NCBI GenBank assembly: GCA_947498815.1
Contig: CANMLU010000009.1
Location: forward strand, 62,001 to 126,000
DNA: 64,000 nucleotides
Source: an uncultured Aquimarina sp.
Lineage (GTDB): Bacteria; Bacteroidota; Bacteroidia; Flavobacteriales; Flavobacteriaceae
Direction: 5' to 3'
Shown here: positions 56,868 to 64,000 of the stretch, piece by piece
Position numbering within the stretch: the first letter of the stretch is position 1
Layout of the letters: each line of letters starts with the position of its first letter
Translations under genes and position numbers: made by a program
The notes under the pieces: generated by a model
Seen by the model: only the letters and a program-made list of their open reading frames with translations
The model's database searches: none
Told to the model about the DNA's origin: nothing

Positions 56868-58367
56868 TTACCAGTCCACAAAGATTAGTTTCTCTTTCCA
56901 TGGTAATTTAACTACACTAATATTCCATGGTAATCGATCCAAGAGAATATCTTGTGTTTTTCTTTCTATAATAAGTTTCGGATTCTTATCATTTAGAATT
57001 AGTTTGCCCGGTCGTTGTAAAAATTCATTACGTAACAAATCTGTCGAAGAATCACGTAAGGCACCCCAATTTTGCAATACCGCTGCTACCAACTCATCTG
57101 CTTGATTTTTTTGTTTTTTTGTTAAAAGTTTTGCTCGAGATATTGGTTCACCTATAGGAACATTGCACAAGAACTTCTCAAAAATCATCAAATACTCAGG
57201 TTGTTGTTGTTCTTTGGTAGCAATATAATGCAAAAGATGTATGGCCAATTCCTTATCTTCAATGGTATCATCATCGAGTAATCCACAGACTTCAAAAAAT
57301 TGTTTAATAAAGGGATGAATCAATATTAAACCTGCATTATTTATATAATAATTATCTTCTTCTTTTATTTGGATTTCATCACTTTCAGGTTCATCTTTTG
57401 ATTCTTGTAAAACATCAAAATTTTCTATCTCTTTTTGATGAAGTACTTCTTCTTTTTCTTTTGAAAAGTCTTCTGTTTCTATTTTTTTAAATACTGGTTC
57501 GGATGTATTTTGATCACTAGTACTTATTTCTTTATCATAAGTATTGAACACTATGATTATCTCATCAAACCATACCTTATAGTGCTCTCCTAATTCTTTC
57601 CTAAAATCCTTCTTGCACTTTTTTAAGGCATTATAAAACTCTGGGATACTTTCAGTCCGAAAAAACTGTATTACACATTCCCATAGTTGAAACCTTTGAG
57701 CTGAACTGACCTCTGTAAGGATAGTTAAAAACTCATCATTTAAAATTTGATCCGCAACCTCCTCTTGTATTTGATTTTGATATGCCTGAAGTAAAATTTT
57801 CTTTAACGCTACATCAGAAAATTGTTTTATTAATCTTTTTTGTGTGGTTCTTGTTTTAATTTTTTCAAAAAACACACGCTCAAAACCGTTAGTTTCAATT
57901 ATTTCTTGTAGCACATTATTATCAGATAAAAACTTGACAGCTGTAGAGGTATCCCACCAGGGAAGTGTCCCTTTTTCAAGGAAATAGAAAAATGACTGTA
58001 CCAGAGTCTTTGTAGAATTTGACAAAAGGCTGTCGCTCTCGTTGCGTTGTATATCTTTATTATCAGAATTGGCCACGTTTTTTATCTTCTTGAAAATTGT
58101 TTTCTCGACCTCTGATACTATTTTTTGCTTCAATTCATCATATTTGAAACCTTCTTTAAGATTAAGATCTATATCCAATTTTTCAATTCTCAAACTATCC
58201 GCCGGGATATCTTTTTCAAGATTTCTAAAATATTCTTCTAATAGAGGAAATACTTCTTCTTTTAAAAACAGATCAAGATTGTCTTTAATAGCATAGGCCT
58301 CCTCCTTTGAAGATGTATTTACCTCCAAGAAAAATTTATTAATGATATGTGGTTTTGTTTCAATCAC
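56868..58367 (-). CDS. Contractile injection system tape-measure protein
   Basis: A 499-residue protein with both ends of the CIS tape-measure family. The N terminus has HIINKFFLEVNTSSKEEAYA, FLKEEVFPLLEEYF and LRIEKLDIDLNL. The C terminus has NNAGLILIHPFIKQFFEVCG, LAIHLLHYIATKEQQQPEYL, WGALRDSSTDLLRNEFLQR and a final LDRLPWNISVVKLPWKEKL. The variable middle (about 280-340) is Glu/Lys-rich and helical, as expected for a length ruler. This protein sets particle length, and it is the best single marker that the locus is an eCIS. Its start abuts the stop of the upstream glycosyltransferase-like gene. It is shorter than many family members. Confidence 0.88.
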   Translation of the reverse strand: MIETKPHIINKFFLEVNTSSKEEAYAIKDNLDLFLKEEVFPLLEEYFRNLEKDIPADSLRIEKLDIDLNLKEGFKYDELKQKIVSEVEKTIFKKIKNVANSDNKDIQRNESDSLLSNSTKTLVQSFFYFLEKGTLPWWDTSTAVKFLSDNNVLQEIIETNGFERVFFEKIKTRTTQKRLIKQFSDVALKKILLQAYQNQIQEEVADQILNDEFLTILTEVSSAQRFQLWECVIQFFRTESIPEFYNALKKCKKDFRKELGEHYKVWFDEIIIVFNTYDKEISTSDQNTSEPVFKKIETEDFSKEKEEVLHQKEIENFDVLQESKDEPESDEIQIKEEDNYYINNAGLILIHPFIKQFFEVCGLLDDDTIEDKELAIHLLHYIATKEQQQPEYLMIFEKFLCNVPIGEPISRAKLLTKKQKNQADELVAAVLQNWGALRDSSTDLLRNEFLQRPGKLILNDKNPKLIIERKTQDILLDRLPWNISVVKLPWKEKLIFVDW

Positions 58368-59294
58368 TTAATACAAATATTTCATATTGATCATTAATCT
58401 CGATAGCTCTTTTGGATACCTTTTAAAGGCAAACTCCAATACATCTCTTCCTACTTTTTCTTCTCTTTTATAGTGCATGAGATGTGTATATTCTGTTTTG
58501 TGTATATAATTGATATCGGATGGAGGAGTATAATACTCATCATAGGTCATATCCGAGTTATAGAATTTTTCTAAAATCAAATGAGGGTTACCCTTGTCAT
58601 TTCCATTGGTAAAAGTTTGGTGATTATAAGAATCTTTTTCTCTAGGGTAATGTTCATAAACATTATCTAACTGGTTATGCTTTTGTAATGTTTTATAGAT
58701 ACAACTCTGTTCAAGAAACATTGCATATTGCATGGCCATAGGGTCTTTAATTTCGATGTACTGATTTTGATATTTTGTTGTGAAATATGATTCATAATAA
58801 TCGTATATGATCTTTTTATCTACACATCGAAATAATCCCATATTAAGAAATCGTAATTCTTCATTTTTATATTCATACCGAAATTTGACTCCCCTACTCA
58901 CCAAGTATTTATACAGACAATAGACGTAAGGATTTGCTCCTTCATCACATTGTGTAATAATATCCCTCTTTTTAACAGGTTTGGTAATAAAAATATCTTG
59001 ATCAAAGTATAGATATCCGGGAATAAGGTCGGCCAGCATTTTATATGCCAGCACTTTGGCATCAGGAAATAACGTAAAATCATTGGCGTGATCTAAACCC
59101 AAATATATCTTATCGTATGGTATCCCTAACTGTTTAACCATATTTCTACCATGGTAATCTGTAATCACATGAATTTCGCCATAGATCTCTTTGATCATAA
59201 TAGCGCTTAGAAGCATATGTACATATGATTCTATTTTCTTGTCATTTTCTTTAGATGGCGCTGTCCAGACTATGTGCACTGGTGTCATATTCAT
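58368..59294 (-). CDS. GT-A-type glycosyltransferase-like protein 3
   Basis: About 308 residues (start at MNMTPVHIVWTAP, 59294; the open frame runs to 59381). The fold looks like a nucleotide-sugar glycosyltransferase: HIVWTAPSKENDKK strand and helix, EIHVITDYHGR, AYKMLADLIPGYLYFDQDIF with a D-x-D metal/sugar-nucleotide motif, then FLNMGLFR. The D-x-D context matches those of the two preceding genes ([YV]-x-[VYI]-D-x-D-[IV]), so the three are tandem relatives. It starts inside the end of the upstream gene and abuts the tape-measure start, so it is translated within the CIS operon. Acceptor is unknown. Confidence 0.72.
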   Translation of the reverse strand: MNMTPVHIVWTAPSKENDKKIESYVHMLLSAIMIKEIYGEIHVITDYHGRNMVKQLGIPYDKIYLGLDHANDFTLFPDAKVLAYKMLADLIPGYLYFDQDIFITKPVKKRDIITQCDEGANPYVYCLYKYLVSRGVKFRYEYKNEELRFLNMGLFRCVDKKIIYDYYESYFTTKYQNQYIEIKDPMAMQYAMFLEQSCIYKTLQKHNQLDNVYEHYPREKDSYNHQTFTNGNDKGNPHLILEKFYNSDMTYDEYYTPPSDINYIHKTEYTHLMHYKREEKVGRDVLEFAFKRYPKELSRLMINMKYLY

Positions 59295-60906
59295 ATACTT
59301 TAACCTTTTGCTTTTTATAATTAATATAGAAAAGTTCAATTTCCATTTCTTGATCGATATTAGGATACAATTCGAATGCAATCATTTTATTTTCATAATC
59401 AGAATCTTCGGTAGCACGATTGAGTTTGATTTTCTTTCTCGGTTCTTCATTAACTACGCGTAATTTATCTTCGTGATCAATAATATCAATACACAGATGT
59501 GAAGGCGCACATAATTGTCGTACTCCTAATTTTCGTAATCGCAAGGTGAATTCGGTATCTTCAAATCCATAATTTCGGATCTTAAGATTGTAGCCTCCTA
59601 ATTTTCTAAAGTCATCTCTTTGCACCAGAATTCGTCCAATAGCTCCTCCTGGACTACCTCCGGGAGATCTTAAAAAGAAATTCTTTTCATGTTGGGCAAT
59701 CGTAAGACAATACATTAAATAACTTGTGCTTGCAAAGTTATCGGCATCTATATTGATCAGATATTCACCCATCGCCAAATTATGTATCACATTTTTGGGT
59801 AATGTTCTGTGGTAGTACTTTGCAGTATAATTCTTGTAATAGTGTATCAAACCATCTTTAATACCAGATAAAAACCAGTCCTGGCTGAATAAATATTCTT
59901 CTAAGCCATCTGTAGAGTTATAATCCAAAACATTAATGTCTATTGCTCCATTAAACTCACGAACGGCTTTTAGGTTTTGTTCTAATGTCTCAACCAAGTG
60001 ATCAAAACGATTCATCACAACTGTACAAATACTAATTTTGATTCTGTTCTTTATTGGAGACTTGGGTGTTACCAGATAAGAATATGAAGGGAATTCATCT
60101 TTTATTCTATTCATGATCTTATGCTGCACATCGGAAGTATACTTACTTAAAAACGAAAAATGAGTATATCCAATTTTGTTCGCCATTTCTTGAACATGCT
60201 CTTTTTCTGGTAAAATCTCTGTTACTTTTACATTTGTAGATTTTATTGCACAATACAAAGAATATTGATCTATCATACGGGAGATATCCATCCAGTGTGT
60301 ATCTCTTAGAACTTTCAAACACTTTAAATAATTGGACACATATTTGTCTTTTAGTTCCATATTATTAAACCCAACAATTGCTGTATTGCATACTTCGTCA
60401 TAAGTTCTTATAATTTCGTCTGACTGATAAGGTTCAAAATCTATCATTAGTTTCAAATAATGAATGTCATAGAAATTAATATTGTACCCCCGTGTTTCTT
60501 CATCAAAATCCAAACCGTCGATACTTTGAATAAGTACATCAGAGCTACATTGTTTAATGATATCGGCAACCTCTTTTTTTCTGAACATCACATCCCAATC
60601 CACATGAACGAATGGACGAGTTTGTTTGGAAATTGCCAATATTTTACCTTTGGTCCAAACCTTGTCTACATCAATAAAAGTAAGGTCGTCTGAAATCTTA
60701 TCGACCGGTAAATCTTTAAAATAATGTGCACTTTCTAAATCAGTAACAATTTCGACTTCGAATCCCCATTTTTTTGCGTACAATACAGATAGATATAGGC
60801 AATTTATAGATGATTGCACCATATCTTCAAGGGTTAATCCTTGGCGATATTCTTTCCACCTTTCTTCAAGTGGTTGCGTCCAGAAACTGTAGACAATTTT
60901 GTTCAT
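59251..60906 (-). CDS. Two-domain glycosyltransferase (GT-A-like plus family 2)
   Basis: A 551-residue protein. The N-terminal half (about 1-280) resembles the product of the next upstream gene: VYSFWTQPLEERWKEY, RPFVHVDWDVMF with D-W-D, then AIVGFNN. It appears related to DUF6734-type proteins (from memory). The C-terminal half (about 290-500) is a family 2 glycosyltransferase: ISICTVVMNRFDHLVETLEQ, NVLDYNSTDG, YLINIDADNFAS as the D-x-D, and FEDTEFTLRLRKLGVRQLC with the ED catalytic motif. So two sugar-transfer modules may be in one chain. It starts 4 bases after the preceding gene and overlaps the following one. Confidence 0.82.
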   Translation of the reverse strand: MNKIVYSFWTQPLEERWKEYRQGLTLEDMVQSSINCLYLSVLYAKKWGFEVEIVTDLESAHYFKDLPVDKISDDLTFIDVDKVWTKGKILAISKQTRPFVHVDWDVMFRKKEVADIIKQCSSDVLIQSIDGLDFDEETRGYNINFYDIHYLKLMIDFEPYQSDEIIRTYDEVCNTAIVGFNNMELKDKYVSNYLKCLKVLRDTHWMDISRMIDQYSLYCAIKSTNVKVTEILPEKEHVQEMANKIGYTHFSFLSKYTSDVQHKIMNRIKDEFPSYSYLVTPKSPIKNRIKISICTVVMNRFDHLVETLEQNLKAVREFNGAIDINVLDYNSTDGLEEYLFSQDWFLSGIKDGLIHYYKNYTAKYYHRTLPKNVIHNLAMGEYLINIDADNFASTSYLMYCLTIAQHEKNFFLRSPGGSPGGAIGRILVQRDDFRKLGGYNLKIRNYGFEDTEFTLRLRKLGVRQLCAPSHLCIDIIDHEDKLRVVNEEPRKKIKLNRATEDSDYENKMIAFELYPNIDQEMEIELFYINYKKQKVKVYEYDTSAHSLDSAI

Positions 60907-60910
60907 ATTC

Positions 60911-61780
60911 TTAAATTACTTTGCTTAATTGTTTCGTCAAATTTAATTCTGATTGCTTGCGTATTATTTCATAGTATTTTGGAAAGTTATGCCTTAATAA
61001 ACTCTTAATTTTATTCGTATTATGAGAATGATATTTTGATGCTCCCAGAAGATGAGTATACCCTATTGTATTTGCATATACGGATTGCTCATTTGGACTT
61101 ACTTCGGGAATTAGAACTGTTGGTTTTATATTTTTTTCGAACAATAAGCTGGTGAGATTATATTGCTCCAGAAGCAATCCTGGTTCTATATACCATCCCT
61201 GACTATCTTGATTATCTCGAAATGCTTCATATTTCTTATATTCATTTTTCATAATATGTTCAAGCGTTTTGAAAACATTAATGAAATTGTCTCGTAATTT
61301 CAAATCGTTAAACCCAATAACTCCACAACTCCAGGCATAATCAAGGTTTGGGTTCCAAAAAGGAATTTGATCATTGAATTGATTAAAAAAACTTATTAAT
61401 TCTTTATAATTATAATAGTTGAGATCCTTACGTTCTACAATTACATCTTCAAAATCAAAGTCAATTTTTTGTTTTATAAAAACATCTGTATCAATATGTA
61501 CAAAAGGAACACTCTGCTGTTCTATAGCATATAATTTTGGTTTCATCCATAGTTCTTGATCCGTATCAAAATGCACTTTGGTCACTTTACATGGTAATTC
61601 TTGTAAATATTGGTAGCCAATCGCATCCACATATAACTCTACCTGATCATACCAAGTGCAGCTGTATAAGATACTGGCGGCGGTCATAAACATAGTTTCT
61701 TGCAACTTGTTTCCCATATTCCATCGATTATTAATGATGGGATATGTATCCAGGCTATATATGATTTTTACTTGTTTCAA
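60911..61780 (-). CDS. GT-A-type glycosyltransferase-like protein 1
   Basis: A 289-residue protein that resembles the N-terminal half of the downstream two-domain protein: KIIYSLDTYPIINNRW, VPFVHIDTDVFIKQKI with D-T-D, and SCGVIGFNDLKLRDNF. The conserved N-terminal strand, the H-[IV]-D-x-D motif and the G-x-x-GFN-[DN] segment point to a GT-A fold of the DUF6734 type (name from memory). It has no signal peptide or membrane span, so it works in the cytoplasm. It starts 10 bases after the PKD/vWA paralogue stop, in the CIS operon. Confidence 0.72.
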   Translation of the reverse strand: MKQVKIIYSLDTYPIINNRWNMGNKLQETMFMTAASILYSCTWYDQVELYVDAIGYQYLQELPCKVTKVHFDTDQELWMKPKLYAIEQQSVPFVHIDTDVFIKQKIDFDFEDVIVERKDLNYYNYKELISFFNQFNDQIPFWNPNLDYAWSCGVIGFNDLKLRDNFINVFKTLEHIMKNEYKKYEAFRDNQDSQGWYIEPGLLLEQYNLTSLLFEKNIKPTVLIPEVSPNEQSVYANTIGYTHLLGASKYHSHNTNKIKSLLRHNFPKYYEIIRKQSELNLTKQLSKVI

Positions 61781-61790
61781 AAGAATTTAA

Positions 61791-64000
61791 TTATAGATCT
61801 CCTATTGATATTGATAAAATACTATCATCTCCATTTACCGACCTTCTTCTTGGAACACCTCCATAGTAATAATATGGTTTGTCATCGAACTTAATTTCGT
61901 CTAAAAGCACATCGGTTTCGCATAATCCTTTTGTTACAGATAATGTTGGATACACCGTATTCTCACTATTAACCGGAAGTGTATATGTTTTTTCTACTTT
62001 CCCGGAGGAATTGGGACGAACATTTGATATAGCAGATCCATCACCAAAATTCCAATAGTATTTTTCTATTCTATTAACATCGGTTCCGGTAACTGTAAAT
62101 GTTACCAAAGCGGCGGTTCTGTTATTAGTGTATCTACATGTAATACTCACTGCTATTTTCGCTTTTTCGAAAATTCTGACTCCAAATTTTGATCTCTGAT
62201 TATTTACCAAAAATGTTATTCGGAGACCGTATAATTCTGGACTTACCCTTTTAGGATCAAAAGAGTATGTTCCATCAAAATTACGCACTACTCCTCCATC
62301 CAACTCTCTTCTCACATTGGCTCTCACTGTCGCAGTTCTAGGAGTCACCTCAAACGGAATAGGCTCTGTATTTTCATCATAACACACTATTTCTTCGGGT
62401 AAACAGGCATCTACCTCATTTTCTTCGCAACATAAATATGGCAGACAAAAATCTGCAACGATTGGATTTTGCTCTCTACTATCGATCTTAAAAGATGTTC
62501 CTAAAGAATCCGCAGTATCTGCTACGGCAACTGCTCTATTCATTGAGGATTCTTCTTCTCGCATTGCAACTGTCGATCCTCCATCACCTATGTTGCCGTC
62601 TAAATAGAATAAAACCAACGTACCTCCAGGTGGTACTCCTGCTTTATGTTCTAATCCATAGTTTTTATTGAGGTAGTACGTTTTATAATCTTGACCAACA
62701 ACATCAAAACTCTCTATGGGCAAAGCGACCACATTAAAACCTAGACTATTACTTTTTTTGATACTATTTATTCGGTCTACAACCTCAATATAATTACGGC
62801 CAAGATGTCCTTCAACTCTATAAAAATCATTATCCAGACAAAACTCTAGAGGTCTCTTAATTGCCAATAATTCATCGTGATAACTAATATTGGTTCTATG
62901 CGTTCCCATAGTCGTTTTATCAAAATCCCAATATTCGATCATTTTTTCGCCAACATTGTAATAAAATGGGATCGCTTTCTTACTCAAATTTCCAAGGTTA
63001 AGCGAAGGAGTAATTTTGATAAAACTATACTCTGGATTATAATTAGTAAGTTGTTGTACTGTTCTTTTAACCAATCCAAAAAGTCGTTGCTCGCTTTGGT
63101 CAGAACTATAACATATTTCTAACTCAATATTGTTTTGATCAACTACCACCTCATCTTCTGTAGTTTCTGGACAAAATATATTAGAATTAATCAGAGATTC
63201 ATTTAGATTTTTGATTTTTACCTCAAGGTCTACAAAAGTATCTGTTAAGAAATAATCTGATCTATCCAGATCACTTTCTCCATCCAAACTCGGCACAGCA
63301 TTGGGGATTATGGTTGCCGCATTACCCGAAAAGATTTGATTCTTAGGGTTATTATCAATTAAGTATGCAAAAAATTTGGTTCTTCCCTTGATCGCATTAA
63401 GCAAGTTAATTGTAGGAGCCGGATTTTGTCCAAATCCTACACCACTCTCTTCATCTGCAATAACAATTACTATAGCGGGATCTGGTACAGTCTCTACATT
63501 TAAAACTAATTCTATTACAGCTTTAAAACCCGGTCCCCAATAATCAGAAGAAGAAGTCCCTTCGGAAGCCGAAGTAGTATAATTATCTAACCAAGTAAAT
63601 AAACTTTGATCATTTGCAGGCTTGTGTATTACATGATCTCCTCTTTCAAAAGTGAAGGAGCGCGACATTCCAACAAAAGAAACGAACGTATTCGTATCCG
63701 AAACCGAAGTGAGATACCCACGTAATGCCCCTCGAACCAATTCTCTTTGTTGACTATAAGATCCTGATTCATCAATCACAAATACAATATGATTGCCTTG
63801 TGGATTACCTTCTTCGCAAGGAAGGTCACCATCACCACTACTAATATCATAATCCAATTCAACTGGAGCACAACTACTGCACGTATTAATGGCATAATCT
63901 GCCAATATTGGTGACTTGTAAAAACCATGTCTATATTCGTAACACTGCCCTTGTTTATCAACTTCGCCAATCATAAGGTGTTTTGGAAAATCCTCGTATT
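61791..64000 (-). CDS. Second CIS-associated PKD/vWA protein, N terminus beyond window
   Basis: The frame is open to the right edge (codons before the ATG at 63974 read YEDFPKHL, matching GAFPKHL of the 1365-residue paralogue), so the start lies outside. The part seen has one complete CxxC (CSSC; the first is degenerate, CYEY), then a vWA domain with MIDAS DESGS only about 70 residues in, then the scaffold ICYSSDQSEQRLFGLV ... IPFYYNVGEKMIEYWDF ... DFYRVEGHLGRNYIEV, a Glu-rich loop and one PKD domain (YYWNFGDGS). In the paralogue the vWA lies about 400 residues later, after the first PKD. The role is probably a particle surface component; this is inferred. Confidence 0.75.
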   Translation of the reverse strand, partial: YEDFPKHLMIGEVDKQGQCYEYRHGFYKSPILADYAINTCSSCAPVELDYDISSGDGDLPCEEGNPQGNHIVFVIDESGSYSQQRELVRGALRGYLTSVSDTNTFVSFVGMSRSFTFERGDHVIHKPANDQSLFTWLDNYTTSASEGTSSSDYWGPGFKAVIELVLNVETVPDPAIVIVIADEESGVGFGQNPAPTINLLNAIKGRTKFFAYLIDNNPKNQIFSGNAATIIPNAVPSLDGESDLDRSDYFLTDTFVDLEVKIKNLNESLINSNIFCPETTEDEVVVDQNNIELEICYSSDQSEQRLFGLVKRTVQQLTNYNPEYSFIKITPSLNLGNLSKKAIPFYYNVGEKMIEYWDFDKTTMGTHRTNISYHDELLAIKRPLEFCLDNDFYRVEGHLGRNYIEVVDRINSIKKSNSLGFNVVALPIESFDVVGQDYKTYYLNKNYGLEHKAGVPPGGTLVLFYLDGNIGDGGSTVAMREEESSMNRAVAVADTADSLGTSFKIDSREQNPIVADFCLPYLCCEENEVDACLPEEIVCYDENTEPIPFEVTPRTATVRANVRRELDGGVVRNFDGTYSFDPKRVSPELYGLRITFLVNNQRSKFGVRIFEKAKIAVSITCRYTNNRTAALVTFTVTGTDVNRIEKYYWNFGDGSAISNVRPNSSGKVEKTYTLPVNSENTVYPTLSVTKGLCETDVLLDEIKFDDKPYYYYGGVPRRRSVNGDDSILSISIGDL

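Noticed and set aside
58368-61780. Reading the three glycosyltransferase genes as part of a capsule or LPS cluster
   Set aside because: No flippase, polymerase, nucleotide-sugar synthesis or other polysaccharide genes adjoin; they are enclosed by CIS genes with tight spacing.
50466-64000. Type VI secretion system or plain prophage
   Set aside because: No TssJLM membrane-complex genes, capsid, portal or terminase are seen; the tape-measure family and ATPase fit eCIS better, though sheath genes are outside the window.

Overview
The window is AT-rich, with TAnnTTTG-type promoters, several type IX secretion (T9SS) C-terminal sorting domains, GSCFA and GxxExxY proteins and the small interspersed repeats typical of Flavobacteriia. 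This points to a Bacteroidota genome, most likely a marine member of the Flavobacteriaceae (Aquimarina-like; the genus is a guess). No rRNA, tRNA, CRISPR array, integrase or transposase was seen.

Layout. 1-5.1 kb (+): the end of a membrane protein, a GH25 lysozyme lipoprotein and a secreted propeller-amidohydrolase fusion, closed by a strong bidirectional terminator. 5.2-24.2 kb (-): one long catabolic block. Reading along the minus strand it is a TetR regulator, paaE-A-B-C-D (phenylacetyl-CoA epoxidase), a VOC protein, paaG, paaH, an S23 four-helix protein, paaI, a lipoprotein, a frameshifted S23 gene, paaJ, paaZ, an enoyl-CoA hydratase, paaY, a dehydrogenase E2, a branched-chain aminotransferase and a fused E1 alpha/beta. 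No phenylacetate-CoA ligase gene (paaK) is present. Two near-identical palindromes, one over the paaE promoter and one just before the E2 gene, look like operators of the TetR regulator. They suggest that the aminotransferase/E1/E2 set belongs to the same regulon and may make phenylacetyl-CoA directly from phenylpyruvate. Almost every spacer in this block holds a small hairpin repeat, and two repeats have been absorbed in frame into proteins (PaaA and E2).

24.3-44.4 kb is mostly core and envelope genes: a META-domain protein, a T9SS-exported serine protease, an aromatic amino acid hydroxylase, GSCFA, GxxExxY, alaS, an M23 peptidase, a CapA-like protein, a MerR regulator, der, a 1287-residue T9SS protein with an A-B-A-B repeat, an orphan T9SS domain remnant, era and an OmpA/PD40 lipoprotein-like protein. 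44.5-50.4 kb (-): an alanine/sodium symporter, a SpoU-type methyltransferase, a GluR0-like ligand-gated potassium channel and a propeller sensor that lacks a kinase.

50.5-64 kb (-): the end of an extracellular contractile injection system (eCIS) locus that continues beyond the right edge. It holds an AAA+ ATPase, a peptidoglycan muramidase, a giant PKD/vWA protein, the CIS tape-measure protein, three tandem GT-A glycosyltransferase-like proteins and a second, truncated PKD/vWA paralogue. The glycosyltransferases packed into a CIS operon, and the vWA domain sitting at different places in the two paralogues, are the most unusual features. Sheath, tube and baseplate genes are not in the window, so the system type rests on the tape-measure protein, the ATPase and the lysin.
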